From Deltaproteobacteria bacterium (GTDB lineage: Bacteria > Desulfobacterota > Desulfarculia > Adiutricales > Adiutricaceae), in NCBI GenBank assembly GCA_031257955.1, contig JAIRNQ010000011.1, positions 1 through 6,615 of the forward strand: DNA of 6,615 nt. Direction: 5' to 3'. The notes below the pieces were generated by a model, which saw nothing but the letters and a program-made list of their open reading frames with translations, ran no database searches and had not been told where the DNA came from. This document shows positions 1-4,637 of the stretch, piece after piece (position 1 is the stretch's first letter; each line of letters begins with the position of its first letter). Both the position numbers and the translations under genes were made by a program.

Positions 1-286
1 CCCACCCGGCGTGAAGGCCGTTTAGGCTTGGCGGTGAGGCTTTTTTTGGCCCGGGCGCCCACCCGGCGTGACGGCCGTTTCGGCTTGGCGGTGAGGCTTT
101 TTTTGGCCCGGGCGCCCACCCGGCGTGAAGGCCGTTTAGGCTTGGCGGGGAGGGTGTGTTTGGCCCGGGCGCCCTTCCGGCGTGAAGGCCGTTTAGGTTT
201 GGCGGGGAGGGGTTTTTTTGGCCCGGGCGCCCTTCCGGCGTGAAGGCCGTTTAGGCTTGGCGGGGAGGGTTTGTTTGGCCCGGGCG
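1..286. repeat. Tandem array A: five copies of a 57-bp unit (one copy is 58 bp)
   Basis: Copies start at 1, 58, 115, 172 and 230, so the spacing is 57, 57, 57 and 58 bp, with no unique spacers. Each begins CCCACCCGGCG (or CCCTTCCGGCG in copies 4 and 5), continues with a GGCCGTTTAGGCTTGGCG-like core and a T-rich run, and ends GGCCCGGGCG. Across the junction this creates the overlapping palindromes GCCCGGGC and GGGCGCCC. Copies 1 and 2 share GGTGAGGCT; copies 3 to 5 have GGGGAGGGT or GGGGAGGGG instead, so the array has diverged in order. A degenerate sixth copy starts at 287. The array may continue beyond the left edge. One plus-strand frame stays open from position 1 to a stop at 241-243, because 57 is a multiple of three. 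It would give a 19-residue Arg/Leu/Ala-rich repeat, but no start or binding site supports translation. Confidence 0.95.
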
Positions 287-306
287 CCCATCCCGTCGGT
301 GGGGGC
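287..306. repeat. Degenerate partial sixth copy of array A, next to the methyltransferase stop
   Basis: The sequence starts with CCCATCCCG, like the start of an array A unit, and then loses similarity before the methyltransferase stop codon (complement of 307-309). It marks the boundary between the array and the coding sequence. Weak similarity to the unit (CGGCG, GGGGCCG, GCTTGGCCCGG) continues inside the last codons of the gene at about 322-350. Confidence 0.5.
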
Positions 307-1137
307 CTAAAGGGCTTCCGCCGGCGCGGGGCCGATTTGCTTGGCCCGGAAGGCTTTGTTAAACCTCAGGCAGTGGCGGTCCTGGCCGAGCAAGGCCTCG
401 GTGGCCATGATGGCCCCCCTGAGTTCCCGGTTTTCCGGGTCGGTGATGGCCGAGTCCAGGCCGGCGTAAATGGTCAGGGCCATGAAGTTTTGGTTGACGA
501 GCGACCGGAGGGGCATGCCAAAGCTCACGTTGGAATGGCCGCAGGTGACGTGGCAGTTGGGGTATTCTTCCTTGAAGGCTTTGATGGCCTCCAGGGTGAC
601 CAGGGCGGCCTTGGTGTCGGTGGAGATGGTCATGACCAGCGGATCGGCGTAGAGGGCCTCATCGTTTAGCCCCCGGTCCCGGCACCTTTGGATAAGGTCC
701 CGCAAAATGGCCATTCTGCCCTCGACCGTGGGAGGTATGCCCCGATCGTCCAGGGCCAGCACGATCAATTCGGTATCGTACTTGACGGCCAAGGGCAGGA
801 CCCCATCCAGGCGGTTCTTTTCGCCGGAAAGGCTGTTGACCATGATTTTGGAGGGATTGTAACTTTTTACCTTTTCCAGGCCCGCCGACAGGGCCACCGG
901 GTTGGCGCTGTCTAGGCAGATTATGGCCTCGGGGGCGGCCAGGTGGGTTTGTTCGATCAGCCAAACCAGATCCTCCGGCTCCCTGGCCGGCAAGGTCCCG
1001 GCGTTGACGTCCAGGTGGAAGGCCCCGGCCTTGAATTGGTTCCGGGCCAGTTCTTTTATGTAATCGTCGTTGCGGCTGGCGATGGCCTGGGCGACTTTCT
1101 TGCGGGTGCCGTTAATTTTCTCGCCGATTATGATCAT
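307..1137 (-). CDS. Methyltetrahydrofolate:corrinoid protein methyltransferase (AcsE/MeTr-like)
   Basis: This 276-residue protein belongs to the pterin-binding TIM-barrel methyltransferases, which move a methyl group between N5-methyl-tetrahydrofolate and the cobalt of a corrinoid protein. It is cytoplasmic. Visible motifs are the N-terminal IIIGEKINGTRK, FHLDVNAGT (40-48), ICLDSANP (73-80), IMVNSLSGEK (98-107), LYADPLV (162-168), GHSNVSFGMP (200-209) and YAGLDSAITDP (224-234). D76, N101, D165 and N203 align by motif with the pterin-contacting Asp/Asn residues known in the Moorella enzyme. The ATG at 1137 is preceded by AAAGGTGA (complement of 1142-1149) at good spacing. The length is slightly above the usual 260-270, and the extra residues are an Ala/Pro-rich tail abutting array A. 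No corrinoid protein, CO dehydrogenase/acetyl-CoA synthase or methylamine-type gene is adjacent, so a Wood-Ljungdahl role (acsE) and a demethylation role (MtgA-like) cannot be told apart here. Confidence 0.93.
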   Translation of the reverse strand: MIIIGEKINGTRKKVAQAIASRNDDYIKELARNQFKAGAFHLDVNAGTLPAREPEDLVWLIEQTHLAAPEAIICLDSANPVALSAGLEKVKSYNPSKIMVNSLSGEKNRLDGVLPLAVKYDTELIVLALDDRGIPPTVEGRMAILRDLIQRCRDRGLNDEALYADPLVMTISTDTKAALVTLEAIKAFKEEYPNCHVTCGHSNVSFGMPLRSLVNQNFMALTIYAGLDSAITDPENRELRGAIMATEALLGQDRHCLRFNKAFRAKQIGPAPAEAL

Positions 1138-1141
1138 GCTT

Positions 1142-1149
1142 TCACCTTT
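1142..1149 (-). promoter_or_regulatory. Ribosome binding site of the methyltransferase gene
   Basis: Read on the minus strand this is AAAGGTGA, ending four bases before the ATG at 1137. It is a strong Shine-Dalgarno match and fixes the start. Confidence 0.8.
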
Positions 1150-1170
1150 GGGGTAATGGGATATGGGCTT

Positions 1171-1187
1171 GGGCGGCCAAGCCGCCC
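1171..1187. other. Perfect 7-bp inverted repeat in the methyltransferase leader
   Basis: GGGCGGC (1171-1177) and GCCGCCC (1181-1187) are exact reverse complements around a 3-base loop. The stem can extend by a few pairs, including wobbles, on each side. It lies about 34-50 bases upstream of the minus-strand ATG, so it would form in the 5' leader of that mRNA. No T-run follows on either strand, which argues against an intrinsic terminator. An mRNA-stability or regulatory role is possible but not shown. Confidence 0.5.
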
Positions 1188-1238
1188 GGGCTAAGGCGAC
1201 CGGGTAAGGGTTAGTCGAGTCTATCGAAATGGGCGACG

Positions 1239-1269
1239 TTTATCTGTTTTTAATTTTTTGGTTGGTAAA
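1239..1269 (-). promoter_or_regulatory. Possible weak promoter for the methyltransferase gene, in an AT-rich island
   Basis: The only AT-rich island upstream of the gene is about 1238-1290. On the minus strand it holds TTTACC (1264-1269) and GATAAA (1239-1244), each four of six to the sigma-70 consensus, with a long 19-base spacer. It would give a leader of about 100 nt that includes the 1171-1187 hairpin. The match is weak, and composition is the main reason to place the promoter here. Confidence 0.22.
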
Positions 1270-1299
1270 GAAAATGATTGGCTTGTTTTTGGGACGATT

Positions 1300-1560
1300 G
1301 CCCAGAACCGTGAGGGCCGGGGCCGAGGCCGAGGGCCGAAGGCTTGATGGCGCCGGGTGCCGGGGATAAGGGTTTTACAAAAATATACGGAAGTTGGGCG
1401 GGAAAATCAAGCTTTGGGTCGGGCCGGCACGGGTCGGGCCGGTTTCAAAGAATCCTGGGCTTTGGGGGTAGCTGGGCCACGGGTGGCCCGGGGAATCCCC
1501 GGCGCTACTCGGAAGAGGGGGGCGGGGGAGGGGAGATAGTCTAGTGATTTCGCGGCGTTG
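1300..1560. other. Non-coding stretch between the divergent genes, with short GC-rich direct repeats
   Basis: I see no credible gene here. Short direct repeats are present: a GGCCGAG-type run around 1316-1340, and an exact 12-mer GGGTCGGGCCGG at 1416-1427 and again at 1431-1442. Several frames are open on both strands, but they are Gly/Arg/Pro-rich, have no convincing ribosome binding site and match no family I know. A purine-rich G-run lies at 1514-1534. Confidence 0.5.
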
Positions 1561-1567
1561 ATCGTCC

Positions 1568-1596
1568 TTGACTATCCAAGAGGCTTTGTTTATAAT
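1568..1596 (+). promoter_or_regulatory. Near-consensus sigma-70 promoter upstream of the UPF0210 gene
   Basis: TTGACT (1568-1573, five of six to the -35 consensus) and TATAAT (1591-1596, perfect -10) are separated by exactly 17 bases. Transcription should start near 1602-1604, about 200 bases before the UPF0210 start codon. No stronger housekeeping promoter is visible in the window, and this one stands out sharply from the GC-rich background. Confidence 0.8.
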
Positions 1597-1601
1597 ACCA
1601 G

Positions 1602-1751
1602 ATGGCGCGTTTTCGGGGAGAAAAGCCACACAAAATCCACCGAGGCGGTTTTGGCTTGTCCATCGGGGCGGCTACCCCATTTTATCCCTTCCCATTCCGC
1701 CCAAGCGGCGCCCCTTTTATCCAAGTTCAGTTTACGCGGCGGTTAGAATAG
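1602..1751 (+). CDS. Possible leaderless 49-codon small ORF in the leader (doubtful)
   Basis: An ATG at 1602 sits exactly where transcription from the 1568-1596 promoter should begin. It opens a 49-codon frame ending in TAG at 1749-1751. The product would start MARFRGEKPHKIHRGGFG and is basic and Gly/Pro/Phe-rich, with no family I recognise. No Shine-Dalgarno is possible, so it could only be translated leaderless. The open frame may be chance in GC-rich DNA. Confidence 0.15.
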   Translation: MARFRGEKPHKIHRGGFGLSIGAATPFYPFPFRPSGAPFIQVQFTRRLE

Positions 1752-1803
1752 CCATCAATGGTGGCGTTAGCGTTATTGGCGCGACAAGGCTGGTTCCCAA
1801 AGA
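1602..1803 (+). other. Long 5' leader of the UPF0210 mRNA, with several small hairpins
   Basis: The predicted transcript runs about 200 nt before the start codon. Short dyads lie along it: ACCG/CGGT (1639-1649), GGGG/CCCC (1665-1678), CCGC/GCGG (1697-1708) and GCCATC/GGTGGC with a 3-base loop (1751-1765). There is also a direct repeat of the form CCCC-(A)-TTTTATCC at about 1675-1687 and 1711-1722. I do not recognise a known riboswitch or 6S, SRP or tmRNA signature, and no T-run terminator is present. It may be a regulatory leader or simply an untranslated spacer. Confidence 0.35.
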
Positions 1804-3177
1804 ATGCTTACCGACAGAGAAGTCACCGCCACCATCGAGATGCTCAAAAACGAGCACCTCGACGTGAGGGCCATTACGCTGGGACTTTCGCTACTCGACT
1901 GCCTCTCCGACGACCTGGCCCGCCTTTCGGCCAAAATTCTCGACAAAATTAGTAGGCACGCCGAAAACCTGGTCCGGGTCTGCGACCGCATCGGCGAGAA
2001 GTACGGCATTCCCGTGGTCAACAAAAGGATCGCCGTCTCGCCCGTCAGCGCCCTGGCCGGCCCTTTCGACAAGGCCCAGTTGGTCAAGGTGGCCAAGGTG
2101 TTGGACAAGGCCGCCCTGGAGACGGGGGTGGATTTCGTCGGCGGCTTCGGGGCCCTGGTGGAAAAAGGCATGTCCAAGGGCGACGCGGCCTTGATCTCGG
2201 CCATCCCCGAAGCCCTGGCCGAGACCCATCGGGTTTGCTCGTCGGTCAACGTGGCTTCCAGCCGGGACGGCATCAACATGGACGCCGTGGCCCTGATGGG
2301 ACGGATAATCAAGCGGGCCGCCGAGCTTTCCCGGGCCAGCGACGGGCTGGCCTGCGCCAAACTGGTGGTCTTTGCCAACATCCCGCCGGACATGCCTTTC
2401 ATGGCCGGGGCCTATATGGGCTTGGGCGAACCGGACGCCGTCATTAACGTCGGCGTCTCCGGCCCCGGGGTGGTAAAAAAGGCCATAGACCGGGCCATGG
2501 GCCAAAATCCCAAACCCAGTTTCGGGCAGCTTAGCGACGTCATAAAACGGACCGCCTATAAGGTCACCCGGGTGGGGGAGATCATCGGCCGGGAAGTGGC
2601 CGCCGAGCTGGGCTTGCCCTTCGGCGTGGTGGATCTCTCGTTGGCCCCGGCCCCCCAGGTCGGCGATTCGGTCGGGGAGATCTTTGGCTCCTTTGGCCTC
2701 AAGGCCATAGGCGCTCCTGGTTCCACGGCCCTTTTGGCCCTTTTGAACGACGCCGTAAAAAAAGGCGGGGCCTTCGCCTCCAGCCACGTGGGCGGGCTTT
2801 CCGGGGCCTTCATTCCCGTTTCTGAGGATTTGGGCATAGGGGCGGCCGTGGAGGCCGGTTACCTTGGCCTGGAGAAGCTGGAGGCGTTAACCTCGGTTTG
2901 CTCGGTCGGCCTCGACATGGTCTCGCTCCCCGGCGACACCAGCGCCGCCACCCTGGCCGCCCTGATCGCCGACGAGATGGCCATCGGGGTCATCAACCAC
3001 AAAACCACCGCCGCCCGCCTGATCCCGGTGCCCGGAAAGCGGGCCGGGGACACGGTCACCTTCGGGGGGCTTCTGGGATCCTCCACCATCATGGGGGTTC
3101 GCGATTACGGCGAGGCCGAGGCCTTCGTGGGCTTGGGCGGCCAGATACCGGCCCCCATCCATAGCCTCAGAAATTGA
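1804..3177 (+). CDS. UPF0210 / DUF711 (PFL family) protein, complete
   Basis: This 457-residue protein matches the UPF0210 family along its whole length, including the typical ending PAPIHSLRN; family members are usually about 450 residues. Diagnostic stretches are EHLDVRAITLGLSLLDC (17-33), SVNVASSRDGINMDAV (147-162), CAKLVVFANIPPDMPFMAGA (184-203), VINVGVSGPGVV (213-224), SVGLDMVSLPGDT (367-379), ADEMAIGVINHKTT (389-402) and VTFGGLLGSS (418-427). The family has a fold related to glycyl-radical enzymes of the pyruvate formate-lyase type, but its function is unknown and no catalytic radical site can be claimed. The ATG at 1804 is the first possible start after an in-frame TAG at 1768-1770 and fits the family N-terminus, though only a weak AAAGA precedes it. 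In many bacteria the gene follows a small ACT-domain gene (UPF0237); here none does. Confidence 0.95.
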   Translation: MLTDREVTATIEMLKNEHLDVRAITLGLSLLDCLSDDLARLSAKILDKISRHAENLVRVCDRIGEKYGIPVVNKRIAVSPVSALAGPFDKAQLVKVAKVLDKAALETGVDFVGGFGALVEKGMSKGDAALISAIPEALAETHRVCSSVNVASSRDGINMDAVALMGRIIKRAAELSRASDGLACAKLVVFANIPPDMPFMAGAYMGLGEPDAVINVGVSGPGVVKKAIDRAMGQNPKPSFGQLSDVIKRTAYKVTRVGEIIGREVAAELGLPFGVVDLSLAPAPQVGDSVGEIFGSFGLKAIGAPGSTALLALLNDAVKKGGAFASSHVGGLSGAFIPVSEDLGIGAAVEAGYLGLEKLEALTSVCSVGLDMVSLPGDTSAATLAALIADEMAIGVINHKTTAARLIPVPGKRAGDTVTFGGLLGSSTIMGVRDYGEAEAFVGLGGQIPAPIHSLRN

Positions 3178-3200
3178 AGCCGGGCCCCAAAAGCTGGCCC

Positions 3201-3410
3201 CCCAAAGCTGGCGCGATAGTTGGCCACCAAGCTGGCGCGATAGTTGGCCACCCAAAGCTGGCGCGATAGTTGGCCACCAAGCTGGCGCGATAGTTGGCCC
3301 CCCAAAGTTGGCGCGATAGTTGGCCACCCAAAGCTGGCGCGATAGCTGGCCACCCAAAGTTGGCGCGATAGCTGGCCACCCAAAGCTGGCTCGATAGTTG
3401 GCCCCAAAGC
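3201..3410. repeat. Tandem array B: about eight copies of a 26-bp unit (two spacings are 24 bp)
   Basis: The unit is AAAGCTGGCGCGATAG followed by TTGGCCACCC. The landmark G(C/T)TGGC(G/T)CGATAG starts at 3207, 3231, 3257, 3281, 3307, 3333, 3359 and 3385, giving spacings of 24, 26, 24, 26, 26, 26 and 26. The 24-bp units lack two bases of CCCAAA. The CGATAG core is the best-conserved part. A degenerate half-unit lies at about 3188-3206, within 30 bases of the UPF0210 stop codon. Each unit can form a small imperfect hairpin (CCAA/TTGG) and contains the palindrome TGGCCA. There are no unique spacers, so it is not CRISPR. All three minus-strand frames stay open and repeat the same peptide after three units, as expected for a 26-bp repeat lacking stops; I regard it as non-coding. 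Confidence 0.95.
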
Positions 3411-3440
3411 GGGCCGCCGCGGGCGCCCGAATGGCGGATA

Positions 3441-3490
3441 GTTTGGTTGGTTTTGTTGGTTAGTTTGGTTTGGTTTGGTTGGTTTGGTGG
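3441..3490 (+). repeat. GGTT/GGTTT-rich low-complexity tract
   Basis: About 50 bases are built almost only of G pairs separated by two to four T (TTTGG, TTGG), with almost no C or A. It differs sharply from the surrounding GC-rich DNA. The spacing of GG pairs would permit two-quartet G-quadruplexes on the plus strand. It starts about 30 bases after array B, with a GGGCGCCC palindrome (3421-3428) in between. Confidence 0.75.
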
Positions 3491-3530
3491 GCGGAACGGT
3501 AACGGTTGGCCCATTTTTGTGTTAACGCCA

Positions 3531-3551
3531 GGGTTAGATAATCATTAACCC
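3531..3551. promoter_or_regulatory. Operator-like dyad overlapping a possible -10 box
   Basis: GGGTTA (3531-3536) and TAACCC (3546-3551) are perfect reverse complements separated by nine bases. The centre holds GATAAT (3537-3542), five of six to the -10 consensus. No good -35 is seen at 17 bases (the T-run TTTTTG at 3514-3519 is the best). The arrangement resembles a repressor or activator site on the promoter of the zinc-ribbon gene, but no regulator family can be named. Confidence 0.35.
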
Positions 3552-3584
3552 AAATGTCCATGCGTCGTTCGCTTTAGAGGTTTT

Positions 3585-3635
3585 ATGAAATTTCCTTCCG
3601 TCCTTGACAAAGGGCCCCTTTCGACTAACTTTTGA
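3585..3635 (+). CDS. Possible 16-residue leader peptide ORF
   Basis: An ATG at 3585, preceded by AGAGG (3576-3580), opens a 16-codon frame encoding MKFPSVLDKGPLSTNF. Its TGA (3633-3635) overlaps the GAGGT ribosome binding site (3634-3638) of the next gene, whose ATG follows nine bases after the TGA. This geometry would allow translational coupling. The peptide has no run of one amino acid, so classical attenuation is not indicated. It may be chance. Confidence 0.3.
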   Translation: MKFPSVLDKGPLSTNF

Positions 3636-3643
3636 GGTCCCAA

Positions 3644-4504
3644 ATGACTTTAGCCAAAACCCAAAAAGACGTGAAAGCCGGTGGGGAGGTTGAGCTCCAC
3701 TGCCCTAAGTGCCAACGGAAGACCCCCCATAAAATCCTGTCGGTCCAGGCCGACCTGCCCAGGCAAGTGTCATGCATGACTTGCGACACCCGGCACGTCA
3801 ATAGGCCCGGGCAAACCGACGCTCCCGAGGCCGAGGCGGCCACGGCGACCAAGGCGGCCGGCAAAACGACGGCCAAACCGGCGGCTAAGGATACGGCCGC
3901 GAAGGACGCGGCGGCCAAAAAACCGGCCGCGGCCAAGGCTTCCAAGCCGACGGCCACCAAGGGGGCGGCGAAAACGCTTGCCGCCAAGGCCAAGGTGGCG
4001 GAGGAGACCGAGGCCGCCGAAGTGACTGGGGAGATCAAAGGGACCGAGGGGACCGAGGGGATCGACGGTACCGAGAGTACCGAAGGGACCGGTGGGACCG
4101 AGGGGTTTGACGGGACCGAAGGCGCCGAAGGGCCCGGGGCCGAGGACCCGGGGCCGGAGCCGCCCAGGATACTCCCCAAGGCCAAGGCCAAGGCCCCGGT
4201 CGAGCCCAAGACGCCCAAGGAGAGCAAGGAAGCCAAGGAGGCCAAGGAAGCCAAGCGGGCGGCCACGGAGGAGTTGGAACTAAACAAGGCAATATGGCAG
4301 GAACTCAAGGCCCGCTTTGGGAACGTAAGTCCCGTACCCTACAATTTGGCCGGCAACTATGGCCTGGATCAGGTTTTGTCCCACGACAAATTTGGCCTGG
4401 GCTTCGTGACTAAAGTTATCGAACCGAACAAGATCGAGGTCCATTTCGACGGCTTCGTCAAAACCTTGGTCATGCGGGTGGGAGCTCGTATCGTCTATCA
4501 TTGA
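3644..4504 (+). CDS. Zinc-ribbon protein with Ala/Lys and Gly-Thr-Glu repeat linker and a conserved C-terminal domain
   Basis: The 286-residue product has three parts. The N-terminus (1-56) is a zinc ribbon with CPKC (20-23) and CMTC (44-47), exactly the spacing for one metal. The middle (57-215) is low complexity: an Ala/Lys-rich stretch like histone H1 or AlgP tails (65-118), an acidic Gly-Thr-Glu repeat (132-165), and a Lys-Glu-Ala repeat (191-205). The C-terminus (212-286) looks folded, with YNLAGNYGLDQVLSHDKFG and KIEVHFDG. Its H-x-KFG-x-G...KI-V-F pattern recalls the small Tudor/SH3-like domain at the end of PcrA/UvrD helicases. A nucleic-acid or RNA-polymerase-associated role is a plausible inference, not shown. 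I chose ATG 3644 over an in-frame TTG at 3632 because GAGGT (3634-3638) sits at the right distance before the ATG. Confidence 0.85.
   Translation: MTLAKTQKDVKAGGEVELHCPKCQRKTPHKILSVQADLPRQVSCMTCDTRHVNRPGQTDAPEAEAATATKAAGKTTAKPAAKDTAAKDAAAKKPAAAKASKPTATKGAAKTLAAKAKVAEETEAAEVTGEIKGTEGTEGIDGTESTEGTGGTEGFDGTEGAEGPGAEDPGPEPPRILPKAKAKAPVEPKTPKESKEAKEAKEAKRAATEELELNKAIWQELKARFGNVSPVPYNLAGNYGLDQVLSHDKFGLGFVTKVIEPNKIEVHFDGFVKTLVMRVGARIVYH
4031..4140 (+). repeat. In-gene 9/15-bp repeats encoding Gly-Thr-Glu units
   Basis: Repeats of GGGACCGAG and close variants encode GTEG, GIDGTES, GFDGTEG and similar units in residues 130-165 of the zinc-ribbon protein. Most unit lengths are multiples of three, so copy number can change without loss of frame. 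A second Lys-Glu-Ala repeat (GAAGCCAAG type) lies at about 4221-4257. Confidence 0.8.
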
Positions 4505-4532
4505 TTTTTGGTTCTTGCCCAGTATTCGCGGA

Positions 4533-4550
4533 AACCGCCTTAGGGCGGTT
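4533..4550 (+). terminator. Hairpin after the zinc-ribbon gene, possible weak terminator
   Basis: AACCGCC (4533-4539) and GGCGGTT (4544-4550) are a perfect 7-bp inverted repeat with a TTAG loop, starting 29 bases after the stop codon. No T-run follows, so it is not a standard intrinsic terminator. It could stabilise the mRNA 3' end. The remaining 87 bases up to the next gene hold an A8 run (4593-4600) but no convincing promoter. Confidence 0.35.
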
Positions 4551-4637
4551 GCCCCGGTAACGTCTCTCGGGGCCTTCCTCCCGGTCGGCGCCAAAAAAAA
4601 CCGTTATTTGTAAATCGCAAGGTACACGGACTAAGCC

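Noticed and set aside
28..243. Arg/Leu-rich repeat protein encoded on the plus strand of array A
   Set aside because: It has only TTG starts inside the repeat, no ribosome binding site, and is open simply because the unit is a multiple of three. It is kept as a possibility only if a start lies left of the window.
1..286. CRISPR-like array at the left edge
   Set aside because: The whole 57-bp unit repeats, with no unique spacers, and no cas gene is present.
271..669. 132-residue plus-strand ORF opposite the methyltransferase
   Set aside because: It is antisense to conserved methyltransferase motifs and has no recognisable domain.
1602..1803. 6S, SRP or tmRNA gene downstream of the strong promoter
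   Set aside because: The ends do not pair into a closing stem, and no conserved loop or tag sequence of these RNAs is visible.
1891..2787. 298-residue minus-strand ORF inside the UPF0210 gene
   Set aside because: UPF0210 matches its family along its whole length. The antisense frame is Gly/His/Asp-rich, as GC-rich shadows usually are.
3201..3410. Iterons of a replication origin
   Set aside because: Unit size fits roughly, but there is no Rep gene, DnaA box cluster or typical AT-rich unwinding region beside it, and the genes around are chromosomal in type.
3105..3514. Several overlapping minus-strand ORFs through array B with YRASFG, SRQLWV and TIAPALGG peptides
   Set aside because: A 26-bp unit without stops gives the same peptide in all three frames. 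None has a binding site, and they run into the UPF0210 gene antisense.
3604..3631. TTGACA with TAACTT as promoter of the zinc-ribbon gene
   Set aside because: The -35 is perfect, but the -10 is poor, the spacer is 16, and transcription would start on top of the ribosome binding site. The hexamer lies inside the leader ORF.
3625..4308. 227-residue Ser/Pro/Ala-rich ORF on the minus strand
   Set aside because: It is the antisense shadow of the low-complexity linker of the zinc-ribbon gene, which has cysteine motifs and a good binding site in its favour.
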